From Ornithinimicrobium faecis (GTDB lineage Bacteria; Actinomycetota; Actinomycetes; Actinomycetales; Dermatophilaceae), in assembly GCF_023923225.1 (NCBI RefSeq), contig NZ_CP099489.1, forward strand, positions 4,092,001 through 4,156,000: a stretch of 64,000 nucleotides of DNA, written 5' to 3'. Shown here one piece after another: positions 1 to 9,900 of this stretch (its first letter is position 1; each line of letters starts with the position of its first letter). The notes under the pieces are model-generated. The model ran no database searches and had not been told where the DNA came from. It saw only the letters and a program-made list of their open reading frames with translations. The position numbers and the translations under genes are program-made.

Positions 1-267
1 CCCAGCACGGTCGCCCTGGTGCACGGGGACGCCGATGATCGGGTGCCGCTGGCCGTCTCGGAGTCGTGGATGACCCAGTGCGGCACGCCGGGGCGCGACA
101 CCCTGACCGTGCTCGAGGACACCGACCACTTCGACCTGATCGACCCCGAGTCGAGCGCGTGGCCCGTCCTGCTCGAGCACCTTGGCGCACTCAGCACATC
201 GCACCCCAGGGCGGCAACCCGCGGGTCGGCGCGGCACGAGACGTCGTCACCCGAGTCGACATCATGA
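1..267 (+). CDS. Alpha/beta hydrolase, C-terminal end only (truncated by window edge)
   Basis: The reading frame is open from base 1 and ends at TGA 265-267. The visible 88 residues look like the last part of an alpha/beta hydrolase fold. A VHGDADDRVPL segment carries the typical acid residue of the catalytic triad, and DTDHFDLIDP, about 30 residues later, carries the typical histidine. The nucleophile elbow would lie upstream of the window. The last 25 or so residues are low complexity and not conserved in appearance. The stop overlaps the ATG of the next gene (ATGA at 264-267), so the two are probably co-transcribed. The substrate cannot be told from this fragment; esterase or peptidase-like members are both possible. 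Confidence 0.75.
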   Translation, partial: PSTVALVHGDADDRVPLAVSESWMTQCGTPGRDTLTVLEDTDHFDLIDPESSAWPVLLEHLGALSTSHPRAATRGSARHETSSPESTS

Positions 268-1283
268 CCTGGCACGGCGGTGAGGGGTCCCCGCGACTGC
301 ACATCGTCACGGGCAAGGGCGGCACCGGCAAGACGACGGTGGCCGCGGCCCTGGCGACCGCGCTCGCCCAGGATGGCCAGCGGGTGCTGCTCGTGGAGAC
401 CGAGGAGCGACAGGGCATCAGCCAGGTGCTCGACGTCGCGCCGCTGGGCACACAGGAGATCGAGGTCTCCTCCGGGCTGGACGGCGGTGAGGTCTGGGGT
501 CTGTCGATCGAGGCGGGGGCGGCGCTGGTGGAGTATCTGCGCCTGTTCTATCGCCTCGGCCGCGCCGGCGACCTGCTGCACAAGATGGGTGCCATCGAGT
601 TCGCCACGACCATCGCGCCCGGCGTCCGGGACGTGCTGATCGGCGGCAAGATCTATGAGTCCGTGCGGCGCACCGCCTCCGGTCGCGCCCCGGGCAGGCG
701 GAGCCGCCCCGACGAGCCACCGGCCTATGACGCGGTCGTGCTGGACGCCCCGCCGACCGGCCGGGTGGGACGTTTCCTCGACGTCACCGGACAGCTGGCC
801 GACCTGGCCAGGGTCGGGCCGATCCGCAACCAGGCCGACTCGATCCACCAGTTGCTGCACTCCGACACGACGCTCGTGCACCTGGTCACGCTGCTGGAGC
901 AACTGCCGGTCCAGGAGACCCTTGACGCGGTCGAGTCCCTCACCGACGACAGCCTGCGGGTCGGGACCCTCATCGTCAACCAGGCCCGCGACGCCGAGGT
1001 CCGCGCGTCGGTCGACCTGGTCGCCGACCGCGAGCCCGACCCGTCCGTGCTGACCGAGCAGCTGGAGTCAGTCGGCATCCGCACCTCCCCCACGATGATC
1101 GAGGGTCTCGTGCAGACCGCCGCCGACGCCGTGGCCCGCCGCGACCTGGAGACCTCCCTCGAGGACTCCGTGGTCGCTGCCGGGCGGCCGGTGCTGACCC
1201 TGCCGCACCTGCTCGACGGGGTCGGCCCCGATGCGGTGCGCCGACTGGCTGCCGAGCTCGCGGCCCAGGGGGTGGGCTCATGA
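264..1283 (+). CDS. Get3/ArsA-like ATPase, first of a pair
   Basis: This 339-residue protein is a SIMIBI-class P-loop ATPase of the ArsA/Get3 family. The deviant Walker A motif GKGGTGKTT lies at residues 17-25 and includes the signature lysine K18. A VVLDAPPTGR segment near residue 160 is the switch II region. The start chosen is the ATG at 264, which overlaps the previous stop; longer in-frame starts would run back into the hydrolase. Its stop overlaps the start of the second ATPase. In Mycobacterium the homologous pair (Rv3679/Rv3680) also lies next to the PonA2 penicillin-binding protein, and the two are thought to work as a complex. An arsenite pump role is unlikely because no arsB or arsenic regulator is nearby. 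Function in this organism is inferred from family and gene order only. Confidence 0.85.
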   Translation: MTWHGGEGSPRLHIVTGKGGTGKTTVAAALATALAQDGQRVLLVETEERQGISQVLDVAPLGTQEIEVSSGLDGGEVWGLSIEAGAALVEYLRLFYRLGRAGDLLHKMGAIEFATTIAPGVRDVLIGGKIYESVRRTASGRAPGRRSRPDEPPAYDAVVLDAPPTGRVGRFLDVTGQLADLARVGPIRNQADSIHQLLHSDTTLVHLVTLLEQLPVQETLDAVESLTDDSLRVGTLIVNQARDAEVRASVDLVADREPDPSVLTEQLESVGIRTSPTMIEGLVQTAADAVARRDLETSLEDSVVAAGRPVLTLPHLLDGVGPDAVRRLAAELAAQGVGS

Positions 1284-2410
1284 CCGACCTGGATCTGGGC
1301 GCTCTGCTCGAGGACCCGGCCACCTCGGTGGTGGTGTGCTGCGGCTCCGGGGGTGTCGGCAAGACGACCACGGCCGCTGCCCTCGCGCTGCACGCGGCCG
1401 AGCGGGGACGCCGGGTCGTCGTGTTGACCATCGACCCGGCCCGCCGCCTCGCGCAGGCCCTCGGCCTCACCGAGCTGGACAACACCCCCCGGCCCGTCGT
1501 CGGCGTCGACACCTCTGCGGGCGGCTCGCTCGACGCGATGATGCTCGACATGAAGCGCACCTTCGACGAGGTGGTGCTCACTCATGCCGACCCCGAGACG
1601 GCCCAGCAGATCCTGGACAACTCGGTCTATCAGGCGGTGTCGTCATCGTTCGCGGGGACGCAGGAATACATGGCCATGGAGCGCCTCGGTCAGCTGCGGG
1701 CCCAGGCGCTCGCCGAGGACAGCTGGGACCTGATCGTCGTGGACACCCCGCCGTCGCGCTCGGCCCTGGACTTCCTTGATGCCCCCAAGCGCCTCGGCTC
1801 GTTCCTGGACGGGAAATTCATCCGGCTGATCAGTGCACCGGCGCGCGCAGGCGGGCGGATCGGCGCCCGAGCGATCGGGGTCGGGATGTCCGTGGCGTCG
1901 GCCACCCTCGGCAAACTGCTGGGCAAACAGTTCCTGCTCGACGTCAGCACCTTCGTGGCCGCCATGGACACCGTCTTCGGCGGGTTCCGCGCCCGCGCTG
2001 ACGAGACCTATCGGTTGCTGCAGGCCCCCGGCACCCAGTTCGTGGTCGTCGCCACCCCCGAGCGCGACGCCCTGCGCGAGGCCGGGTTCTTCGTCCAGCG
2101 CCTGGCCAAGGACAAGATGCCGCTGGCCGGGCTGGTGCTCAACCGCGTCGCCGTGTCACGCGCCCGGATCTCTGCTGACCGGGCCCGAGATGCGGCGCAG
2201 TCCCTCGAGGAGTCCGGCGATCGGCATACCGCCGCCGTGCTGCGCGCCCACGCAGACCAGGCCGAGATCGCCGCCCGCCACCGCCGACTGATCCGCGACA
2301 CCGCCGCCGCCCACCCACGGTTGGCGACCGTCCAGGTGCCCCTGGCCGGGGCCGACATCGCCGACCTGCCCGCCCTGCGCCGCGTCGCCGAGGCGCTCAG
2401 CACACCGTGA
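1280..2410 (+). CDS. Get3/ArsA-like ATPase, second of a pair
   Basis: This 376-residue ArsA/Get3-type ATPase begins at an ATG inside the ATGA overlap with the upstream ATPase, which implies translational coupling and probably a heteromeric complex. Walker A is GSGGVGKTT at residues 22-30, so the signature lysine of the deviant Walker A is replaced by serine (S23). The switch region DLIVVDTPPSRSALDFLD lies around residues 150-170. The C-terminal third is helical and charged. Loss of the signature lysine in one partner suggests that the two subunits are not equivalent in nucleotide-dependent dimerisation; this is inference. In mycobacteria a whiB gene lies between this gene and the penicillin-binding protein gene. 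Here the gap is only 45 bases, so there is no room for it. Confidence 0.85.
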   Translation: MTDLDLGALLEDPATSVVVCCGSGGVGKTTTAAALALHAAERGRRVVVLTIDPARRLAQALGLTELDNTPRPVVGVDTSAGGSLDAMMLDMKRTFDEVVLTHADPETAQQILDNSVYQAVSSSFAGTQEYMAMERLGQLRAQALAEDSWDLIVVDTPPSRSALDFLDAPKRLGSFLDGKFIRLISAPARAGGRIGARAIGVGMSVASATLGKLLGKQFLLDVSTFVAAMDTVFGGFRARADETYRLLQAPGTQFVVVATPERDALREAGFFVQRLAKDKMPLAGLVLNRVAVSRARISADRARDAAQSLEESGDRHTAAVLRAHADQAEIAARHRRLIRDTAAAHPRLATVQVPLAGADIADLPALRRVAEALSTP

Positions 2411-2455
2411 TTCCGAAAACCGTGATTCCCAGGGTGCGCCGGTAGTCTGGAGTCC

Positions 2456-4873
2456 ATGCGTGCCACCACCCTTGCCCGCGTGACGTCCCTGCTCGGGGCG
2501 TTTTTGGCGATCTCGCTGCTGATGGGACTCATCGGTGCGGGCCTGTTGCTGCCCGTCATCGGGGCCGGTGGCACCGCTGCACGCGAGGGCGTCGGGATGT
2601 TCGAGGAACTGCCCGGCGACCTGGAGCAGAACCCGCTGGCCCAGCAGTCACGCATCCAGACCGCCAACGGCAACCTGATCGCCACGCCCGCCCAGGAGAA
2701 CCGCATCCTGGTCGGGCTGGACGAGATCTCACCGTTCATGAAGCAGGCGCAGGTGGCGATCGAGGACGAGCGCTTCTATGACCACGGAGGCATGGACGTC
2801 CGCGCGCTGACGCGGGCCCTGGTCAGCAACGCGACCTCTGAGAGCACGCAGGGTGGCTCGACGCTCACCCAGCAATACGTCAAGCTGCGCCTCGAGCAGG
2901 AGGCGCTGCAGGAGGAGGACAGCGAGGCTCTCAACTCTCTGCGGGCCCGCAGCGGCATCGAGGGTTACGTCCGCAAACTGCGCGAGCTCAAATACGCCGT
3001 CACCCTGGAGCAGCGGCTGACCAAGGACGAGATCCTCGAGGGCTATCTCAACCTCGCCTACTACGGCGACCGCGTCTTCGGCGTCGAGGCGGCCGCGCGC
3101 CACTACTTCGGCGTCAACGCGATCGATCTCAACCTGCCCGAGGCGGCGACGCTGGCCGGCATCGTGCGCGCCCCGAGCATCACCGACCCGATCAACGACC
3201 CCGAGAACTCCCTGGCGCGGCGCAATGTGGTGCTCGACAAGATGTATCAGCAGGGCATGATCACCGAGAGCGAGTGGACCAAGGCCCGCGAGTCCGAGAT
3301 CAAGCTCAACGTCACCGACAGCCAGCGCTCCTGCATGAACTCGGCGCACCCCTACTTCTGTGACTACGTCACCGAGTGGCTGCTGCAGCACGACGCCCTG
3401 GGCGAGACGCGCGAGGAGCGCGAGACGCTGCTGACCACCGGCGGCCTGACGATCACCACCACGCTGGAGCCCGCGATGTCCGACCTGATCAACAAGCGGA
3501 CCAAGGAGTATGCCCCTCCGGGCAACGAGTACAAGCTGGCCTCGGCCGGTGCGATGGTCGAGCCGGGCACGGGGCACGTGCTCGCCTTCGGGCAGAGCTC
3601 GGACTACAACATCGAGGAGTCGCAGGACCGGTTCAGCGAGACCTCGGTCAACTGGAGCGTCGACAGCCGGTATGGCGGCAGCGAGGGCTTCCAGATCGGC
3701 TCGGTCGCCAAGGCCTTCACCCTCGTCACCGCCCTGGAGACCGGCGTGCCGATCGAGGCCGCCCTCACCCTCCGCAAGGCCGTGCAGGTCGACGACGAGG
3801 GCAACTGGCGCGACCCCAACAAACCCGGCTCACACCCCGAGGGCGACACCCAGCCAGCCGTGATCTTCACGCCCGAGGACTTCCAGGAGGGGTGCAGCAT
3901 CGGCTCGCCAGAGTGGGCCGTGCGCAACGCCGAGGGCGCCAACCACGAGACCTCGGTCACCCTGCGCAAGGCCACGATGTCCTCGATCAACACCGCCTTC
4001 GCGACGCTGGCCTCCCAGGTCGGCACCTGCAACATCCGCGACACGATGACCGAGATGGGCCTGCACGCCGCCTCGGGCGAGGCCTACGGCGCCGGCCCGG
4101 CCAGCGTGGCACCCACCTTCGTGCTGGGCGCGGACAACGCCAGCCCGCTGACGGTCGCGACGTCCTACGCCACGATCGCCTCCGGTGGCCTCTACTGCCC
4201 GCCCGTGCCCGTCACCAAGATCACAGACTCCAGCGGCAAGGAGATCCCGCTGAACCTGCCCGGGTGCGAGCAGGTGATCGACCCCGACGTGGCCGCTGGC
4301 ACCGCCGAGCTGATGCAGGAGGTTGTCAGCCTGCCGGGCTCCGGCTTCCGTGCCGTCCTGGCCGACGACCGCCCGGCTGGTGGCAAGACCGGCACCGCGG
4401 ACGAGAGCAAGCACACCTGGTTCGCCGGCTACACCCCGCAACTGTCCACCGCGGTCTGGATCGGCAGCCCGGGCGCCAAGTATGACGGCGACCTGAAGGA
4501 CTTCACCCTCGGGGAGCACACCATCGACGGATGGTTCTATGGCTCAAAGCTCGCGGCTGTGCTGTGGAAGGACATCATGGACAGCGCGCTCGAGGGCGAG
4601 CCGGTCGAAGACTTCGACGAGCCGTCCAACGAGATCACCTATGGCAAGGACCGTCCCGTGCCGGACGTCGAGGGTCAGTCTCTGGAGGACGCCATCCGCA
4701 CCCTGGGCTCGGAGGGCTTCCTCACCGAGGACCATGAGCGTCGCTCGAGCCAGCCGGAAGGCACGGTGCTCTACACCTCACCGAGCGAGGGCACCATGAT
4801 GAAGGCCGGCAAGACGGTTCACATCTACGTCTCCAGCGGCGGGTGGTCGTCGTCCTCCGACGACGACGACTGA
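2456..4873 (+). CDS. ponA2: Class A penicillin-binding protein with PASTA domain (PonA2-like)
   Basis: A bifunctional peptidoglycan synthase of 805 residues that makes glycan strands and cross-links them outside the membrane. An N-terminal membrane anchor covers about residues 12-38. The GT51 glycosyltransferase motif EDERFYDHGG starts near residue 103, followed by STQGGSTLTQQYVK. The transpeptidase has the serine nucleophile S416 and K419 (SVAK), SIN at 510-512 and KTG at 644-646. One PASTA domain spans about 735-797, ending in a Ser/Asp-rich tail. Length and layout match mycobacterial PonA2 (about 810 residues). It follows the Get3-like pair by 45 bases and is convergent with the YqeY gene; their stops abut at 4873/4874. 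The symbol rests on architecture and gene order. Confidence 0.93.
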   Translation: MRATTLARVTSLLGAFLAISLLMGLIGAGLLLPVIGAGGTAAREGVGMFEELPGDLEQNPLAQQSRIQTANGNLIATPAQENRILVGLDEISPFMKQAQVAIEDERFYDHGGMDVRALTRALVSNATSESTQGGSTLTQQYVKLRLEQEALQEEDSEALNSLRARSGIEGYVRKLRELKYAVTLEQRLTKDEILEGYLNLAYYGDRVFGVEAAARHYFGVNAIDLNLPEAATLAGIVRAPSITDPINDPENSLARRNVVLDKMYQQGMITESEWTKARESEIKLNVTDSQRSCMNSAHPYFCDYVTEWLLQHDALGETREERETLLTTGGLTITTTLEPAMSDLINKRTKEYAPPGNEYKLASAGAMVEPGTGHVLAFGQSSDYNIEESQDRFSETSVNWSVDSRYGGSEGFQIGSVAKAFTLVTALETGVPIEAALTLRKAVQVDDEGNWRDPNKPGSHPEGDTQPAVIFTPEDFQEGCSIGSPEWAVRNAEGANHETSVTLRKATMSSINTAFATLASQVGTCNIRDTMTEMGLHAASGEAYGAGPASVAPTFVLGADNASPLTVATSYATIASGGLYCPPVPVTKITDSSGKEIPLNLPGCEQVIDPDVAAGTAELMQEVVSLPGSGFRAVLADDRPAGGKTGTADESKHTWFAGYTPQLSTAVWIGSPGAKYDGDLKDFTLGEHTIDGWFYGSKLAAVLWKDIMDSALEGEPVEDFDEPSNEITYGKDRPVPDVEGQSLEDAIRTLGSEGFLTEDHERRSSQPEGTVLYTSPSEGTMMKAGKTVHIYVSSGGWSSSSDDDD

Positions 4874-5338
4874 TCAGGCGCTGAGGGCCCGCTTCACTGC
4901 CGCGGCGATCCGGCCACCCTCAGCGCGACCGGCGACCCGCGGCTGCAGCACCTTCATGACCTGGCCCATCTGCTGCATCCCGGTGGCACCCACCTCCGCG
5001 ACGGCCGCTGTGGCCAACTCGTCAAGCGCCGCGTCGTCGAGCTGCTCGGGCAGGTAGGCCTCGAGCACGACGAGCTCGGCCTCCTCCTGGTCGGCCAGCT
5101 CCTGGCGCCCCGCGCCGACGTAGGCCTCGGAGGCCTCGCGGCGCTTCTTGGCCTCCTTGGTCAGAACCTTGAGCACCTCGTCGTCGGTCAACACGCGGGC
5201 CTGGGTGCCGGCAACCTCCTCGTTGGAGATCGCGGTCAGCGCCATCCGCAGCGTCATCGAGCGGACCTTGTCCCGGGCGCGCATCGCGTCGTGCAAGTCG
5301 CGCTGGAGGGTGTCCTTGAGTGCTGTCTGCTCGGTCAT
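4874..5338 (-). CDS. GatB/YqeY domain protein
   Basis: This 154-residue protein matches the YqeY family throughout: an N-terminal MTEQTALKDTLQRDLHDAMRARDK segment, a K-rich RREASEAYVGAGRQELADQE middle, and a C-terminal MGQVMKVLQPRVAGRAEGG block. YqeY resembles the C-terminal domain of the GatB amidotransferase subunit, which binds tRNA, but its own role is not well settled. Full length for the family. It is convergent with the penicillin-binding protein gene with no space between the stops, and divergent from the phosphoesterase gene across 58 bases. Confidence 0.88.
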   Translation of the reverse strand: MTEQTALKDTLQRDLHDAMRARDKVRSMTLRMALTAISNEEVAGTQARVLTDDEVLKVLTKEAKKRREASEAYVGAGRQELADQEEAELVVLEAYLPEQLDDAALDELATAAVAEVGATGMQQMGQVMKVLQPRVAGRAEGGRIAAAVKRALSA

Positions 5339-5396
5339 GGGCCCAGTCTCTCACCGCACCGACGTCGCAACCGCCGCGGTTTGCGATGATCAGGGC

Positions 5397-6335
5397 GTGA
5401 ACTCCGTATGCCGAGGTGCAGCTGGTCTGGTCGGGCTCGGGGCCGGGGTGCTCGCCTGGAGCACGCTGGTCGAGCCTCGCGCGTTCGCGCTGCGCGAGTT
5501 TGAGGTGCCGGTCCTGCCGGGCGGCGCCGACCCCCTGCGGGTGCTGCACCTGTCCGACCTCCATCTGGTGCCCGGTCAGCGGGCCAAACAGGACTGGGTG
5601 CGCTCTCTTGCCGCCCTGAAGCCGGACCTGGTCATCACCACCGGCGACAACCTGGCTCACCAGGACGCGGTGCCTGCCGTGCTCGACACCTACCGCGACC
5701 TCCTAGAGGTTCCTGGGGTCTTCGTGCTGGGCAGCAACGACTACTTCCCCCCGACGCTGAAGAATCCGTTGCGCTATTTCAACGACAGCCACGAGCGCGG
5801 CGAGAAGCTCACACCCCAGCGGCTGCCCACCCAGGACCTGGTCGACGGCTTCACCGGGGCCGGGTGGCTCGACCTGAACAATGGCCGCGGCACGCTGACG
5901 GTCCGGGGGCTGCGCCTGGAGTTCATCGGTGTCGACGACCCCCACCTAGAGCGCGATCGCTATGACCTGGCGGCCGGACCCGCGGCCCGGGACACCGACC
6001 TGCTCATCGGCGTGACGCACGCGCCCTACCAACGGATCCTCGACGCGATGGCCGCCGATGGTGCTCCGCTGATCCTGGCCGGCCACACCCACGGCGGGCA
6101 GGTCTGTGTGCCCTTCCACGGTGCCCTGGTCACCAACTGCGACCTCGACACGGGCCGCGCCAAGGGTCTGTCCCGCTGGTGGCCGGGCGCCGGTTCCTCC
6201 CCGGCCACCGCCCCGTCCTCCGCCGCTCCTGCAGATGCGTCCTGGCTCGAGGTGTCCGCCGGGCTGGGCGCCTCGCCCTATTCGCCCTTCCGCCTGGCCT
6301 GCCGCCCCGAGGCCACACTGCTGACGCTTGTCTGA
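5397..6335 (+). CDS. Metallophosphoesterase with N-terminal membrane or signal segment
   Basis: A calcineurin-like phosphoesterase of 312 residues. Metal-binding motifs are all present: DLH (D54, H56), GDN (83-85), GSND (112-115, in place of the usual GNHD/GNHE), a VTHAP segment, and GHTHGGQ (229-235). The N-terminus is hydrophobic (about residues 8-22), pointing to a membrane anchor or export. I chose the GTG at 5397, because upstream in-frame codons would run antisense through the YqeY gene. The homologous position in Mycobacterium (Rv3683) carries the same type of enzyme next to ponA2, so the gene order is conserved. The substrate is unknown; members of this family act on lipid-linked phosphates or nucleotides. 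Confidence 0.85.
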   Translation: MNSVCRGAAGLVGLGAGVLAWSTLVEPRAFALREFEVPVLPGGADPLRVLHLSDLHLVPGQRAKQDWVRSLAALKPDLVITTGDNLAHQDAVPAVLDTYRDLLEVPGVFVLGSNDYFPPTLKNPLRYFNDSHERGEKLTPQRLPTQDLVDGFTGAGWLDLNNGRGTLTVRGLRLEFIGVDDPHLERDRYDLAAGPAARDTDLLIGVTHAPYQRILDAMAADGAPLILAGHTHGGQVCVPFHGALVTNCDLDTGRAKGLSRWWPGAGSSPATAPSSAAPADASWLEVSAGLGASPYSPFRLACRPEATLLTLV

Positions 6336-6404
6336 GGTCGATTCGGTGCAGCGCCTCACGCTGGGTTAACATTGCCGACGCTGCGTGTCGCACGACACGA
6401 GCCA

Positions 6405-6512
<108 letters not shown>

Positions 6513-6539
6513 TCACCTTCGGGACAGCAGCTCGCCCGT

Positions 6540-6617
6540 CCTGCCACCGATCTGCCACGGTCCCGCCACCGGTCCGCCACCGGTCCGCCAACGGTCCGCC
6601 ACCGGTCCGCCACCGGT
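6540..6617. repeat. Seven tandem 11-base units
   Basis: The unit CCGCCACCGGT occurs five times in a row at 6563-6617, one copy with a single change. Two degenerate units precede it (6540-6561). The period is about one turn of the DNA helix. It lies 28 bases behind the tRNA terminator and is not in a recognised gene. Confidence 0.85.
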
Positions 6618-6714
6618 GCAAGTGCACGGATCCTTCACACTGATTCGCGAAGTTCCGTGAATGATGCGTTCACCTGCACACCAGGACGGACCGAAGCCGG
6701 TGACGAGACCGGCC

Positions 6715-6762
6715 ACCGCGCGCTCGGTCACCAGAAATCTCGCCACACCGCGCGCTCGGTCA
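6715..6762. repeat. Two copies of the ACCGAGCGC-type core, 32 bases apart
   Basis: The 16-mer ACCGCGCGCTCGGTCA occurs at 6715-6730 and again at 6747-6762, exactly 32 bases apart. The sequence between and after the cores is not shared. The inner part (GCGCTCGGT) is the complement of the core found in the arrays near 36.1, 37.2 and 47.3 kb. Confidence 0.75.
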
Positions 6763-6909
6763 GTTGGGGGCCGTCTTGTGCTGTTCATCTCTGGTCGAAC
6801 CCTGCTCCTCATGAACGTCACCTGGCCGGGGCAACGTCAGCGCGGGGGCACAACGACCCCTGCCGCGCGCCCAAAGATGGGCCCGGCTCGTCACGAGAGG
6901 AAACCCGTC

Positions 6910-9900
6910 TTGTCACCGAAGAAGAGACCTTCCCGCCTCGGCTCACTGGCCACCTGGCGCACGGGCCTCGCGGCACTCGCCGCACTGGCCCTGCCCGCCA
7001 CGATGATCACGCCCACCGCTGCCAGCACCGTGCTCCCGGCACGGTTCGACATCGAACCCAGCCCGGTCCTGATCAGCGAGGTCGCTGCCGGTGGCCAGGG
7101 CGCGACGCTGCAATCCAACCGAGACGGCGGCCAGAACTTCATTGAGCTGACCAACTACGGCGACGACGCGATGGACATCTCCGGATGGCAGATCTTCCGC
7201 TGCGGTCAGGCCGGCAGCGGTTACGGCCCGCAGGCCGTCGTGGAGGACGGGACCGTCCTGGCACCTGGTGACCAGTTCACCGCCGTGGCCGAGGACTCCG
7301 ACTACGAGGGGGATGCGACCTACGCCACCAATCTGCACTCCTTCGGCTTCGGCGCCTTCATCCAGGACGCCGACGGCCAGCGCCGGGACGCGATCGGCTT
7401 CTACCACGAGGACGTCACCACCGACTGCAAGACCAACGACGGTGAGTGGCTCCAGCGCGGGCTGCAGCACCGCCTCGACGAGTCCCACCAGCGCGTCGGC
7501 AACACCGGTGACCTGGAGAGCGACTGGGTGATCGCCCCGCGCACGGTCGACACCCCGAACGCCACCGAGCAGGACGTGCCGCGCGTGGACAACGGCCTGC
7601 GCTTCTCCGAGCTCAACAGCGGCGGGGCCGGCAGCAGCCTCGACCAGTACGTCGAGATCACCAACTACGGCGACGAGTCGGTCGACATGACCGACTATCA
7701 GCTGTTCCGCTGCGGTGCGAACGGCTCGCAGTATCTCCAGGTCAGTGCCTTCCCCGAGGACGCGGTGCTCGCGCCGGGCCAGAGCTATCTGGCGGCCCGC
7801 AGCGGCGGGGCGTATGCGGACCAGGCCGACGTCACCTACGGCACCGCCATGCACTGGCGGGACTTCGGTGCGGTCCTGTTCACCCCGCAGGACGAGATCG
7901 TGGACCGGGTCGGCGCCTACTCGAACCGCAACTCCCCGTGCACGGACGGTGCCCCGATCGGCGAGCGGCTGAACCACTTCGACTCCACGACCTTCCAGCG
8001 GGTCAGCGACACCGGCGACAACAGCAGCGACTTCATCGTCACCGCCACCCGCACCCCGGGCGTCGAGGACGCGGACACCGACTACGCCCCGGCACCGACC
8101 TTCACCGGCTTCCAGGACGTGCGCATCAGCGAGGTCGTGGCTGCTGGACCCGCTGGCGGTGGTGATGAGTTCTTCGAGCTCGGCAACTACGGCGACCAGC
8201 CCGTCAACCTCGCCGGGTGGAGCGCCTACCGCTGCTACGGCACCGGCCAACCCGGGGTCGGAGCCTCCGCCCAGATCGCCGACCTCGGCGACATCACGCT
8301 GGCGCCCGGCGAGACCTACCTCGGGGTCTCCGACAGCGCCCCGGCATCGCTCCAGGAGATGGCTGACGGAACCTACGGCACCGGCCTGAACCAGACCGAC
8401 GGCTACGGCATGTACATCACCGACGCCGACGCCTCTCTGGTCGACGCCTTCGCGGCCTATGACATCAACGATGACAACTACACCCCGTGCCGCCTCGGCG
8501 AGCAGGCCCGTGACTGGACCAAGAACGACGAGGGTGAGAGCTACACCCGGGCCCAGTTCCTCGGCGACAACGAGCTCGACTATGTCGTCACCCCGCGCAC
8601 GCCCGGCGTGCTGGAGGACGCCACCTACGTCGACCCGACCGTGCCGCTGGACGGTGAGCTCGACCCGGTCACCGTCGACACCAACCACATCCCCGGCTCC
8701 CCCGCCGTCGCGGGCGAGGGCCACGAGGTGACCGTCACGACCGAGGACGAGGGCGGCACCACCCTCGACATCGAGGTCAGCACCGCCGACGAGCTCGGCA
8801 CCGAGGGTGCCGTCGTCCACTCGGGCGTCAGCGACGTGCCGGTGCCGACCACCCTGGAGGGCACCGACGAGCAGGTCGTCGAGGACATTACGGCGCCGGT
8901 CGCCGAGGGCACGACTGGCAGCTATCCCTACCTGCGCTTCGAGGTGCCGGCCGATAGCGAGAGCGAGTTCGTCTGGTCCGGCACGGCCCAGGCCCGCAAC
9001 GAGTTGCAGCTGCTCGTGTGGCAGCCCAAGGACGAGGCCTGGCGCGTCGCTGACGCACGAGTGCCCTCCGCTGACGGCGACCTCACCCTCGCCGCAGACG
9101 TGGCGAGCGACGAGATCACCGGCGACACGGCATACGTCATGGTCATGGACGGGCCCCGCACCCAGGGTGGCCTGATCGACGAGATCGGGGTGACCGACCA
9201 GGCCTTCGCCAATCCCGGCAGCTATGACGTGGCGATCAACCACATGACCGACACCCAGTTCTATGCCGAGGGGTTCCGGGACGTCTTCCGGCAGATGGCC
9301 ACCTGGGTGGTCGCCAACGCCGACGCCCGCAAGATCGGCTACAACTCGCATACCGGCGACATCATCGAGAACTGGATGAACGGCAACCACGCCCCCGAGC
9401 GGGCCGACCGGGAGTTCCAGGCGGCGCAGGACATCATGACGATGATCAACGACGCGGAGATCCCCAACGGGGTGCTGCCGGGCAACCACGACAACATGTG
9501 GGGCCACGACAACGAGAAGTACAACGACTACTTCCCGGTGGAGATGTATGACGACAAGCCCTGGTACGGCCAGGCCTGGGCCGAGGGCGACAACGCGGCG
9601 CACACCGATTACTTCTCGGCCTCCGGGATCGACTTCCTCGTGGTGTCGCTGCCCTACCGTCCGAGCCTGGAGATGATGGACTGGGCCTCGGAGCAGGCCG
9701 CGGCGCACCCGGACCACAACGTGATCTTGGCGACGCACTCCTACCTGCACACCAGCGGCGTGCGGGACAACAGCGACCTGCGCTATCAGGGCAACGCCGA
9801 CGACATGTGGGAGCGCGTGGTCGCCCCCAACGACAACGTCTTCCTGGTCTTCGGTGGGCACTACCACGGCACCTCGACCTACATCGCGGACCCGGTGACC

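Noticed and set aside
6661..6909. Upstream ATG for the secreted phosphoesterase
   Set aside because: The added residues are Arg/Thr/Pro-rich and would place a signal peptide in the middle of the chain. The TTG at 6910 has a good Shine-Dalgarno and gives a proper signal peptide.
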